Below, one piece after another: positions 54,471 through 63,299 of a stretch of 64,000 nucleotides of DNA. The DNA is from Candidatus Streptomyces philanthi (GTDB lineage Bacteria; Actinomycetota; Actinomycetes; Streptomycetales; Streptomycetaceae). Position numbers and translations under genes: made by a program. The stretch is from the NCBI GenBank assembly GCA_018114805.1, contig CP073042.1, positions 310,001 through 374,000 of the forward strand. Direction: 5' to 3'. How positions within the stretch are numbered: position 1 is the first letter of the stretch; every line of letters begins with the position of its first letter. The notes under the pieces were generated by a model. That model was not told the origin of the DNA. It was given only the letters and a program-made list of their open reading frames with translations, and ran no database searches.

Positions 54471-54514
54471 CGGACACTTTCTGTCCGAGGTAATAGTCGG
54501 ATATTCTTTGTCCG
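54471..54514. promoter_or_regulatory. Two CGGACA-N5-TGTCCG-type operator repeats
   Basis: CGGACACTTTCTGTCCG (54471-54487) is a perfect dyad with 6-bp arms, and CGGATATTCTTTGTCCG (54498-54514) is a second, imperfect copy 27 bp along. They fill the promoter between the NAD(P)-binding protein and the Rrf2 gene, so the Rrf2 protein very likely binds them. Confidence 0.8.
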
Positions 54515-54557
54515 AGTCAAGGGAACGGGCCATCCAGCACCGAGGGAGGTGTGCGGC

Positions 54558-55066
54558 GTGAAGTTGTCGGGCGGCGTCGAATGGGCGCTGCACTGCTGCG
54601 TGGTGCTGACGACCGCGACGGAGCCGGTGCCCGCGGCGCGGCTGGCGGAGCTGCACGACGTGTCGGGCAGCTACCTGGCCAAGCAGTTGCAGGCGCTCTC
54701 CCGCGCGGGCCTGGTCGACTCCGTCCAGGGCAAGGCGGGTGGGTACGCGCTCACCCGGGCCCCCGAGCTGATCTCCGTCCTCGACAGTGGTGGAGGCCGT
54801 GGACGGCTCGCGGCCCGCCTTCGTGTGCACGGAGATCCGCCAGCGCGGTCCGCTGGCGGCGCCCCCCGGAGAGCTGCACCCGGCCGTGTGCCGTCTCCCG
54901 CGCCATGGCCAGCGCCGACGCGGCCTGGCGGGCGGCCCTGCGCAGGATATCGATCGCCGACCTCGCGTGGGGCGTGGACGAGGACTATGGCCCGACGGCG
55001 CGCGCCGGCATCCGCACCTGGCTGACGGGCCCGGGCGGTGACGACGGCGCGCCGCACGACGGCTGA
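54558..55066 (+). pseudogene. Rrf2-family transcriptional regulator, two frameshifts
   Basis: About 170 residues. GTG 54558 follows GAGGGAGG (54542-54549). HTH: VKLSGGVEWALHCCVVLTTA, AARLAELHDVSGSYLAKQLQ, ALSRAGLVDSVQGKAGGYAL. Frame changes occur near 54787 (after LISVLD) and near 54870. The downstream pieces give VEAVDGSRPAFVCTEIRQRG, then SCTRPCAVSRAMASADAAWR and ISIADLAWGVDEDY. Three cysteines between the frames are placed like those that bind an iron-sulfur cluster in NsrR/IscR-type sensors, so a redox or NO sensing role is possible. Probably controls itself and the divergent oxidoreductase. Confidence 0.82.
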
Positions 55067-55194
55067 CCGGCCCGCCCGCTGACCCGCCCGACGGCTGACC
55101 CGCCCGCCCGTGGGCCGGCTCGTCCGCAGGCCGGCCGGAACACGTGCGTCGGCGCCGGGCGGGTGGCACCCCGGCACCCGCCCGGGGCCGGCGG

Positions 55195-55895
55195 TCAGCC
55201 GACCGCCTCCGTCCCCGCCGGCCGGGCCGCGCGGGCCCCGAACCTGGCGCGGGCCTGGTCCGTCACGGCCTCGATCCGCCGGGCCTTGTCGTCGCTCGGG
55301 TCGAACGTGAGCTGCCGGGCGGCGCGTTCGGCGGCGGTCAGGCCTTCGGCGCGCAGCGCCACCGCCCGCACCCGGGCCAGCGACTCGTGCAGCGTGTACG
55401 CGAGCGAGGTCAGTGCCGGGGTGTGCGCGGTCGGCTCGGGCAGGGCCCTGCCACGGGTGGTGACGGAGCGGTCGGGGTAGCGGACGGTGAGCGTGAGCGC
55501 GCGGGCCACCTGCCCGTCCGCGCGCAGCCGCAAGCCGAGTTCGTCGGCGAGGGCGAGCAGCGCGCGCCGACACCGCACCGGGTCCAGTTCGTCGCCGGGG
55601 AAGCGGTGTTCGGCCCCGATGGAGCGGGCCAGGGAATTGGGCGTAACCGGGGCCCGGTCGATGCCGTGGGCCCGCTCGTAGACCGCCCGCCCCGCCGTGG
55701 CGCCCAGGATGCGTTGCAGGGTGCCCGGCGGGGCCGCTGTGATCTGGCCGACCTCGCCGAGCCCGTACGCGTCCAGGGTGCGGGCCGTCACCGGGCCGAC
55801 CCCGTCCAGGGCGGTGGCGGGCTTGCGGGCGAGGAAGGCGGCCACGGCGCGGGGGTCATCCGGCACCGTGTGCACCGCGCCCCGGCCCCCGCAGC
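55195..55895 (-). pseudogene. Y-family DNA polymerase (DinB/Pol IV), C-terminal half only
   Basis: The last ~230 residues of a translesion polymerase. Present are the thumb helix-hairpin-helix region (AVAAFLARKPATALDGVGPV, TARTLDAYGLGEVGQITAAP) and the little finger domain (IGAEHRFPGDELDPVRCRRA, LTVRYPDRSVTTRGRALPEP), ending at TGA 55195. The palm and fingers with the catalytic aspartates and glutamate are absent: upstream of about 55895 the frame stays open but encodes only Arg/Gly-rich sequence. It ends against a truncated membrane protein on the other strand, so both lost their 5' parts at one junction. Confidence 0.82.
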
Positions 55896-56040
55896 ACGCG
55901 CCGCCCGAGGGGCCCCCGCCTGCCGCCCGCCGCGCGCGCCGCCCAGTCGGCCACCGCCCGCCCCGCCCCGCGCGGCGCACCCGGGGCCGGCCGGCCCCGC
56001 GCCGGCGCACCCGGGGTCCGGGCGAGCAGCGGGTTCTGCG

Positions 56041-56609
56041 CACCGAGGAAATCGTGCCCGCGGCCGCCGACGACAGCCGTGGCCTGACCTTGTTCTACCT
56101 GTTCATCGGCTGGTGCGTGGGCGGCTACCTGTGCGCGGCGGTGCTCGCCATCAGCGCGGGCGCCCGCCCCGCGAACGGCAGCCGGGCCGCCATCAGGCTC
56201 GGCGCGCTGCCCGGCAGCGTGTTCGGCCTGTGGGGGCTCGGCGCCCTGGTGGTCTTCGCCGTCGGCGCGACCACCCTCGCCTGCCAGGGCCTGGCGGGCA
56301 TCGTCGGCATCGGCCTCGCCATCCTGATCATCGTCGTCCTGGGCAACCCCAGCGCGGGCGGCGCCTACCCCTACCCCCTGCTCCCCGACTTCTGGCAGGC
56401 CATCGGCCCCGCCCTCCCCCCGGGCGCGGGCACCTGGACGGCCCGCTCGATCGCCTACTTCCAGGGCAACGCGATCACGGGCCCCCTGCTGGTGCTGGGC
56501 GGTGGCAGGCACGGTGATCACGCTGGTCCTGGCCATGCGGTACAAGGACTCCACGAAACGGGACGCCGCGGCTTCCGCCAGCACGACATCGACCTCGACT
56601 CCTCAATAG
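56041..56609 (+). pseudogene. C-terminal fragment of a YhgE/Pip- or DUF3533-like membrane protein, also frameshifted
   Basis: About 185 residues with five helices: GLTLFYLFIGWCVGGYLCAA, GSVFGLWGLGALVVFAVGAT, LAGIVGIGLAILIIVVLGNP, then the extracellular PYPLLPDFWQAIGPALPPGA and NAITGPLLVLGG. A frame change near 56505 restores VAGTVITLVLAMRYKDSTKR and TAG 56609. These proteins normally have a further ~200 N-terminal residues with one helix and a large outer domain; these are missing. No start codon with ribosome binding site exists at the junction. Confidence 0.65.
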
Positions 56610-56656
56610 ACCGAGTGAGGTTCGGGCCCGCGCCGTCCACGCCCCGCTCGCTCATC

Positions 56657-56694
56657 CGGAGGTCGCCGCCCCCCTTGCGGACCGGCGACCTCCG
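56657..56694. terminator. Hairpin between converging genes
   Basis: GGAGGTCGCCG (56658-56668) pairs perfectly with CGGCGACCTCC (56683-56693), extended by one C-G pair. It separates the membrane fragment from the low-GC gene and can terminate both. Confidence 0.75.
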
Positions 56695-56710
56695 CGCGGA
56701 CACCCCGACG

Positions 56711-58141
56711 TCAGAACCCCCAGCTCTTCGGGTTGAGCACCGTGCCCACATCCTTGGCCTTGTTGATGACGCCCGCCCCGAAGTCCTCGGTCTTCTCCCC
56801 CACCCAGTCGGCCGCCTTCCCCGGGGCCTCCTTCACGTCGCCCCAGTGCTCAACGGTCTTGGCCCCCAGATAGACGGTGCCGAAGACAGCGGTGGCGCCA
56901 TAGCTGTACGGACTGGGACTGACGTTCGCGTACGTCAGCGAGGCGTTGAACCCCAGCTCCGCAACGTCCGCCACATAACTGGCGCCTTTCTCACGGCTGC
57001 TGAAGTTTCCATTCTTCCAGGGCAGCCCCCAGTGGTACAGCTTGTGAGCGCTCCGGTAAGTGGCAAAAGTCCCACCGACGATGGAAGCCCCTCGCAGCAT
57101 TCCCGAGACCTTGCCCGTGGTGCGAGCCCCCTTGATGACAGCAGCGGCCCGCCCCACACTCGGCGATCCGCCCCGCGCCGCCGTGTAGGAGTTGCGCCAG
57201 ACCTGGGTGAGCTTAGCCTGGCCGGCTCGGACGACGTCCTGCTGAGAGTGGGTTTTCCCTCCGAATCGCTCCGCCAGCTCATCCGACCCGAATGTGAAGT
57301 CGAGCATTCTGTTGATCCGGCCAGGAGCAACAGTTCGCAATCCGTTCCAACCTGTCCCGATAAGGTCGTCGCGCAAACCTGCGACGAAAGGAATGCGAGA
57401 GGTCTGCTGAAACGCTCGGTTCCCACCAAACGCCAAAGCCGCTATTCGTCCCGGGAGCCACGCCCCGGGTGCCGACAGGGAGCGCATAGCAGGCTCCCAA
57501 CTACGGACGCACCTTCCCACATTGATGAAGGGCCTCGTCCCGACCGATCGCAGAGTTCGATAGACACGGTCCTGCCACCGCTGAACCCTGGGATCGACAG
57601 ATATGCGTCTACGCAGCGCGTTACCACCCAGAATCCTCACCATGGAGACGGTCGCGAATGACGTGTTCAGCTCGGTGCGACGAACACCGAAAAACTCACC
57701 ATACGCCCTGACGAAACTCCTGATCGTCTCCTCGTGAGGTTCAAGACCGGAAATCTTCGCCAGCGCCTTAGCCTCTACACGATATATCCAGTCGTCGAGC
57801 GACTCGCCGTCCCGGCGGCGAAACGACTCCACAGCCGGGTCGTCGCTCGTGGCAACCGAATTAGCCATCAACAGCCCGTCGGGGCCAAGAAGAGAGCCGG
57901 AATATTTCTTGAAGTCCGCGTCGGTGAAACCGGCCCAACGCAATCCCGCCATGGGGTCGCCATCCTCAAGGCGAGCGATGGCCGCACGAGAGCGAAGGTC
58001 AGGGCCAGTGTCCGCCACCCAGGAGTTCATCGGCCTGAGCGGAGCCAACACATCGCTCACGCCGAGCGTCGCGGCCCGAGTGAACGCCTCCCGCAAGCCA
58101 TCCGCCCGCAGCCCCACCCTTCCCGTCAATGAGTTTCGCAA
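56711..58141 (-). CDS. Unknown 476-residue protein in a low-GC island, possibly secreted by a type VII route
   Basis: Intact, with visibly lower GC and less biased codons than the rest. The likely start is TTG 58141 (in-frame TAA eight codons upstream) or a later GTG. Sequence: N-terminal helical region (GLRADGLREAFTRAATLGVS), a middle with many Arg/Leu helices (EETIRSFVRAYGEFFGVRRT, RVQRWQDRVYRTLRSVG), a Gly/Ala segment (GKVSGMLRGASIVGGTFATY), and a C-terminal run ending WVGEKTEDFGAGVINKAKDV then LNPKSWGF. Such ends are seen on Streptomyces 'putative T7SS-secreted' WXG100-linked proteins; this is a resemblance only. A second unknown gene follows upstream. No known toxin motif. Confidence 0.72.
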   Translation of the reverse strand: MRNSLTGRVGLRADGLREAFTRAATLGVSDVLAPLRPMNSWVADTGPDLRSRAAIARLEDGDPMAGLRWAGFTDADFKKYSGSLLGPDGLLMANSVATSDDPAVESFRRRDGESLDDWIYRVEAKALAKISGLEPHEETIRSFVRAYGEFFGVRRTELNTSFATVSMVRILGGNALRRRISVDPRVQRWQDRVYRTLRSVGTRPFINVGRCVRSWEPAMRSLSAPGAWLPGRIAALAFGGNRAFQQTSRIPFVAGLRDDLIGTGWNGLRTVAPGRINRMLDFTFGSDELAERFGGKTHSQQDVVRAGQAKLTQVWRNSYTAARGGSPSVGRAAAVIKGARTTGKVSGMLRGASIVGGTFATYRSAHKLYHWGLPWKNGNFSSREKGASYVADVAELGFNASLTYANVSPSPYSYGATAVFGTVYLGAKTVEHWGDVKEAPGKAADWVGEKTEDFGAGVINKAKDVGTVLNPKSWGF

Positions 58142-58282
58142 GTTGTTCCAAGTCTTGTGGATTTACGTTTCACAATACCCCTCCAGCCCCACGAACAGGG
58201 AAATCACCAACGCGCTACAACAGACTTGCCCGCTTCGCCACCGTATCCGTCATCAGCCCCCACTCTCCAGGGTGATGAGACC

Positions 58283-58981
58283 TCACACCGGGGGAACATC
58301 GCGCAACATGGCATAGGCAAAAGCCAATCGGCGATCCAGCCAGCGCGCCTCAATCTCGATTTCCAGGCGCATGTCGTGCCCACCAAAACCGCATGACTCC
58401 ATGACGAACTCGCCGCCTTCCGACCTCCATTCCAACTCGCGGTCACGCGAGTAACTTCCGTCCCCACTCGACCGGAGCAAGAAACCTACCGTCGATTCCA
58501 GGGCAACCTCTGCTATCTCCTTGGCATCCTTCTTGGCCCATTTATTGCACCCCGCGATCACAGGTCGTCCCGGTTGATCTATGCGCCACGTATGCCTGAC
58601 TAGTCGATTGGCCGGCGGAATGCGGCGAACGACCCCGATGACCTCGGATCGAGCGTCACGGACGTAGTAGACGTCCTCCCCATTCCGCTCGATGGGCTGG
58701 TCAAGAGCACATAGCAGGCGCTGAAACTCCGCGTCTTCGTAGATCACGGAATCCAGATCGTCGACCCCCTTGGGGCCGAAATACGCGCACGGCGCGAAAA
58801 CACGACCCGCCCCTTCACGGCTCGGCACCCGGATGGCGCGCGGCCCGCGGGTGAACTGCTTGCGCGACTTCACCAGAATTTCCCGCTCGATCATACCGAC
58901 CGTGAACCTCCACACCCCCCGCCAATCCACCCCCGGCACGGGCGGAGCCTGCTCCTTCTGTTTGCGTCTCCCGAACGCCAT
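58283..58981 (-). CDS. Unknown 232-residue cytoplasmic protein next to the 476-residue gene
   Basis: Intact. ATG 58981 follows GAGGAG (58986-58991), a strong start. MAFGRRKQKEQAPPVPGVDW, IEREILVKSRKQFTRGPRAI, RDARSEVIGVVRRIPPANRL, HTWRIDQPGRPVIAGCNKWA, SSGDGSYSRDRELEWRSEGG, ARWLDRRLAFAYAMLRDVPP. Mixed alpha/beta composition without helices long enough to cross the membrane and without a signal peptide. It is the first gene of a two-gene unit (141-bp gap) and shares its low GC. As first gene it could be a partner, chaperone or immunity protein of the larger product; this is inference. Confidence 0.75.
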   Translation of the reverse strand: MAFGRRKQKEQAPPVPGVDWRGVWRFTVGMIEREILVKSRKQFTRGPRAIRVPSREGAGRVFAPCAYFGPKGVDDLDSVIYEDAEFQRLLCALDQPIERNGEDVYYVRDARSEVIGVVRRIPPANRLVRHTWRIDQPGRPVIAGCNKWAKKDAKEIAEVALESTVGFLLRSSGDGSYSRDRELEWRSEGGEFVMESCGFGGHDMRLEIEIEARWLDRRLAFAYAMLRDVPPV

Positions 58982-59195
58982 GAACTCCTCCGCTACTCAG
59001 TGCCGTGCACATCGTTCGACCGGCCTCGAACGCGACTAACCGTAGTGGATCGACTACGCCGCACTCGATGTCCCCACGGCTCCCGACGGGCCTCCACCCC
59101 GCCTCCCGGCCCGCCACCCACGTCCCGCCAGGGCGCCCCGTACCAGACGGAAACCAGGTCGATCGCCCCCGCCCGCGCCAACTACGCTCCTGGTC

Positions 59196-59690
59196 ATGGA
59201 TGTTCTGGTGCGCGAGATGACCGAGGACAACATCGACGCCGTGGCCGCCGTGCGGGTCCGTGGGTGGCAGACCGCCTACGCGGGACTCATGCCGCAGTCG
59301 TATCTGGACGCCATGAGCGTGCGCGAAGACGCCGAGCGGCGGCGCGGGCGGCGGGACCGAGGTCGTGGGGTGGGCCTGCTGCGGCCCGTACCGGGACGAG
59401 GACCTGCCGAGCGGGGACGCCGAGTTGTACGCGATCTACGTCAGGCAGGAGCGGCTGGGCGCGGGCATCGGTCACGCGCTGCTGGCCGAGGCGCTGCGAC
59501 GGCTGACGGAGCGCGAGTTCCCCCGGGTACGGCTGTGGGTCGTACGGGGCAACGAGCGGGCGGAGCGCTTCTACCCCGGGCCGGGTTCGCCCCCGACGGC
59601 GGCGAGGAGTCCTACGAGGTGGCCGGGGCCCAGGTGCCAGAGGTGCGCTACGCCCGCGACCTGCCCGCTGCCGCCCACCCCGTCGCGTAG
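59196..59690 (+). pseudogene. GNAT acetyltransferase, two frame changes
   Basis: About 165 residues from ATG 59196 (MDVLVREMTEDNIDAVAAVR, VRGWQTAYAGLMPQSYLDAM), typical of the RimI-like GNATs. Near 59345, after DAERRR, the frame changes and some residues of the expected linker are missing. The core GWACCGPYRDEDLPSGDAEL, YAIYVRQERLGAGIGHALLA holds the acetyl-CoA loop. A second change near 59580 restores GFAPDGGEESYEVAGAQVPE, ending TAG 59690. Substrate unknown. Confidence 0.8.
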
Positions 59691-59872
59691 CCCCCGCACC
59701 AGACCGCACCCAGGGGCCCCGGGCACCGGCGCTATCCCGCCGCCGTTTCCTCCACCGCTCACGCACCCCGACGGCCACGCACTCCCACGCCCGCCCCGCG
59801 ACGAGCGGCCCGTCCGCCACCCCCGCACCCGACCAGTGACGAGCGGCCCCCCGCCGTCCGTTCGGCCGCCGC

Positions 59873-60625
59873 CTAGGGCTTCGGCCTCGGGCGTTGGCCG
59901 GGCGGGCGGGCGGCGGGGCGGGGGTCCCGGCGTCTCGGGACGCCGCCTCGGAGGCCGTCGCCCCGAGCGCCGCGCGCCCCGTCGCGCCGCCCGTAGCCGC
60001 GAGGTGGCCCGCCGGCCGGCCCCGTTGCCTTGCCGGCCAGTTGGGCCAGGGCCGCCTCCGCCTCCGGACGTAACCGCTCGTGCTCACGCGCCGCCGCCAG
60101 GATGGGCGCCGCGCGTCGGTCCCCCAGCGTGCCGAGCCCGACCACGCAGGCGCGGGCGATCGGCCAGTAGTGATCGCGCTCGGCCAGCAACCGCCGCAAC
60201 GTGGTGACCAGCGCGGGCGCCGACTCGGGGGCGCGCAGTTCCACCAGGAGCCGGATGGGGTGCAGCGCGTAGGCCGTCCGCAGCGGATTGGTGGCCAGGA
60301 CCGCCGCCGCGCGGGCGGTGCGCGGGTCACCGAGTCGGGCCAGCGCGCGGGCCGCGGTCGCGCAGTGCGCCGGGTCGCGGTAGTTGAGGAGCATCACCAG
60401 CGGCTCGAAGGCCCGCCGGTCGCCCGCGCAGCCTAGCGCGAAGGCCGCCGTCTCCCGGGCGCACAGCGGCTGGCCGTTGGCCACCAGCACCCGGGCCAGT
60501 TCCTCGCGCGCGGCGGGCGTGTTCTGGCGTACGAGAGCGAGGAGATGCTCGTACGCCGCGTGATCGGCCGCTGTCGTCAGTGCCGCCCGCGCTCGGGCCG
60601 CCAGCTCGCGGAGTTCTTCTTCCAT
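59873..60625 (-). CDS. HEAT-repeat protein
   Basis: Intact 250-residue protein. ATG 60625 lies behind GGGGAGGCGGGAG, a strong site. Residues 40-200 form four or five HEAT-like helical pairs (ARETAAFALGCAGDRRAFEP, PAHCATAARALARLGDPRTA, IARACVVGLGTLGDRRAAPI, RPEAEAALAQLAGKATG). Such proteins serve as protein-binding scaffolds, often related to phycobilisome-lyase-type or PBS repeats. The last ~45 residues are a low-complexity Arg/Pro/Gly tail, perhaps a shifted frame. It converges with the GNAT gene. No specific partner can be named. Confidence 0.75.
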   Translation of the reverse strand: MEEELRELAARARAALTTAADHAAYEHLLALVRQNTPAAREELARVLVANGQPLCARETAAFALGCAGDRRAFEPLVMLLNYRDPAHCATAARALARLGDPRTARAAAVLATNPLRTAYALHPIRLLVELRAPESAPALVTTLRRLLAERDHYWPIARACVVGLGTLGDRRAAPILAAAREHERLRPEAEAALAQLAGKATGPAGGPPRGYGRRDGARGARGDGLRGGVPRRRDPRPAARPPGQRPRPKP

Positions 60626-61285
60626 CTCCCGCCTCCCCTTGACCTTGACCTTGTCCGTGCCGCCGCGGCCACCTCGCCCCGGTCGGCATCGTTTTCCGTA
60701 TCCGCGTTCCGCGCCTCGCCCGCACGTACCCGCCACCCGCTGTATGCCCGCTCGCGCACCCGCCGGACGCGTGCGCCGCCCGAGACGCCCCGGGCCGCCC
60801 GCGCCCGCACACCGTCCACGCCGTCCCGCCTCCGCCTCCGTCGTGTCCCCTAAGTGCCGGCGCCGGACCGCGGCGCCCGCCGGCCCGCCGACCCCGGCCA
60901 CGACCACCGCGCCACCCCCACAGGACGCCGCACGTCTCCGCCACCCCGACCCACCCCCGCGTCACGCGTCCGTGACCGTCTCCTAGCCCACTGTGATGTG
61001 CGCCACCCGGATCTGGCGAGAATGAGTCCTGGTGTTCTTGGTTACTGGCCAGTTAAGCTCCCCGGCACGAGCAGTACTCCTGCTCTGGCGGCCTGGTGAC
61101 GCAGCCGCCGAAGAGTGAAGTCAGTTCGGCACTTTGGGTGTTCGGCGCGGCCCCGGTACAGGGCCTTCGCCGCGCACCCCCGGGTGAGTCCCTACGGGCA
61201 GAGTTGCCCACCAGGAGCCGCCCAACTCCTCAGTCGTCACTTCTCCCCGCGGCACAAGGCGGGGAACACCCCCTGGAGTCGTGTG
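60626..61285. other. Long promoter region with palindrome upstream of the hydroxyacyl-CoA dehydrogenase
   Basis: No gene seen. Pro-rich low-complexity to ~60980, then a less GC-rich stretch (60990-61090) containing TTACTGGCCAGTTAA (61042-61056, perfect core ACTGGCCAGT at 61044-61053). This is an operator candidate for the TetR protein encoded at 63300. Confidence 0.5.
61044..61053. promoter_or_regulatory. Palindrome ACTGGCCAGT, TetR operator candidate
   Basis: Perfect 10-bp core inside TTACTGGCCAGTTAA, ~235 bp before the dehydrogenase start. Operators with TTACT/AGTAA arms are common for TetR regulators of acyl-CoA genes in actinobacteria (general knowledge, not checked). Confidence 0.5.
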
Positions 61286-63092
61286 ATGGACCATTTGTCC
61301 ACTCCTGATCCCATGCCGTTGGCACCGTCGCCGTCGTCGGCCTGGGCACCATGGGCACCGGCATCGCCGAGGTGTTGGCCCGCGCGGGCACACGAGGTCA
61401 TCGATGTCGCGGACGCCGCGGCGTGGCAGGCCGTGGCCGCCCTCGCGGCGTCCACCGACCGGGCCGTGCGGCGCGGTCGGATCACCGAACAAGAGCGGCG
61501 GGAGGTGCTCGCCCGGTTCCGGGTCTTCGCCGATCTGTCCGCCGCGGCCGACGCGGACCTGGTGATCGAGGTCGTGCCCGAGGACTACGCCACCAAGCAC
61601 GAGGTGTTCACAGCGCTGGACGCCGTCGTGCGCCCCGACACGATCCTGGACACCGGCACCAACGCGCTGTCGGTGACCCGGCTCGCGGCCGACTCGGCCC
61701 ACCCCGAACGCATTCTCGGCCTGCACTTCTTCAACCCCGCACCGGCTATGAAGCTGGTCGAGGTAGTCTCCTCGGTACTCACCTCGCCGGTGACCGTCGC
61801 CTCGGTCACCGCGCTCGCCCGCGAACTCGGCAAGGAGCCCGTCTCGGTCGGCGACCGGCCCGGATTCGTCGCCGACGGGCTGCTATTCGGCTACCTCAAC
61901 CAGGCAGCGGCGATGTACGAGTCGAAAGTACGCGACCCGCGAGGACATCGACGCGGCGATGCGGCTGGGCTGCGGGCTGCCGATGGGCCCGCTGGCGCTG
62001 CTCGACCTGATCGGCGTGGACACCGCGCGCACCGTACTCGAAGCGATGTACGCGGCCTCGCGCGACCGCCTGCACGCGCCCGCGCCCATCCTGGGCCAGC
62101 TCAGCGAGGCCGGGCTGACCAGGTGCAAGGCGGGCCGTGGCTTCTACACGTACCAGGAGCCGGGCAGCGACGTGCTGGTGGCGGACGCGCAGACGCCCCG
62201 TCCCCCGGAAGCCGCCGTCGAGCCGGGCGGTTCGCGTCCGGTCGACGCGGTGGGCGTGGCCGGTTCGGGCACCATGGCCAGCGGCATCGCCGAGGTGTTC
62301 GCCGCCTCCGGGTTCCGGGTGGTGCTCGCCGCCCGGAGCCTGGCCAAGGCCGAGCGGGCGGTGGCGCGGATATCCGGGTCGCTGGCCCGGTGGGTATCCA
62401 AGGGGCGGCTGAGTGAAGAGGCGCGGGAGGCGGCGATGGCCCGGATCACCGTGGCCGACTCGCTGGAGGCGTTCGCCGACGTGGACCTGGCCGTGGAGGC
62501 GGTGGCCGAGGACCTGGCGGTCAAGCGACGGCTCTTCCAGACGCTGGACGAGGTCTGCAAGCCAGGCGCGGTGCTGGCCACGACGACCTCCTCGTTGCCG
62601 GTCATCTCCCGCGCCCGCGCGACCTCCCGGCCGGGCGACGTGATCGGGATGCACTTCTTCAACCCGGCGCCGGCCACGAGGTTGGTGGAGGTGGTGCGCA
62701 CCGTGCTGACCTCCGACGCGACGCACGCCAGCGTCCGCGCGGTGTGCGCCGCGATCCGCAAGCACCCGGTGGACTGCGGGGACCGGGCCAGCTTCATCGT
62801 GAACGCGTTGCTGTTCCCGTACCTGAACAACGCCGTGAAGATGGTGCAGGAGCACTACGCGACGCCGGACGACATCGACGCCGCGATGAAGTGGGGCGGC
62901 GGCTATCCGATGGGCCCCTTCGAACTCCTCGACGTCGTCGGCCTCGACGTGTCGCTGGCCATCGAGAAGGTGCTGCACCGCGAGTTCCGCGACCCCGGGC
63001 TCGCGCCCGCCCCGCTGCTCGAACACCTGGTGGCGGCGGGCTGCCTCGGCCAGAAGACGGGCCGCGGCTTCCGCGAGCATGCGAGGGGCTGA
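61286..63092 (+). pseudogene. Two-domain 3-hydroxyacyl-CoA (3-hydroxybutyryl-CoA) dehydrogenase, several frameshifts
   Basis: About 600 residues: two complete HAD copies in tandem, as in the Streptomyces 3-hydroxybutyryl-CoA dehydrogenase. Start at ATG 61286 or 61313. Copy 1: VAVVGLGTMGTGIAEVLARA (one frame), then ADLVIEVVPEDYATKHEVFT, LGLHFFNPAPAMKLVEVVSS, GDRPGFVADGLLFGYLNQAA. Frames change near 61320, 61390 and 61940. Copy 2 (from ~62240, intact): VGVAGSGTMASGIAEVFAAS, HFFNPAPATRLVEVVRTVLT, GDRASFIVNALLFPYLNNAV, FELLDVVGLDVSLAIEKVLH, ending TGA 63092. Converts acetoacetyl-CoA and 3-hydroxybutyryl-CoA. A TetR gene follows at 63300; a crotonyl-CoA reductase often comes next in streptomycetes. 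Confidence 0.87.
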
Positions 63093-63299
63093 ACCAGGGG
63101 GCGTTGAGAGAGCCGAGGTCACTGGGGCCAAAGGGGAGACGGGGGGTGCCGCCGCGGCCAGAGCGGGAGCGGCGTCCCCCACCGGGGCGCGAACGGGGGG
63201 TGGGGCGGGCTGCTGGAACCGAGCGGCGACCCGCCCCACGGCGGTCCCGGAGCCTGGGGCGCAGTCCTGCCCCCGGAAAAAATGCAGTACGTTCCCCCC

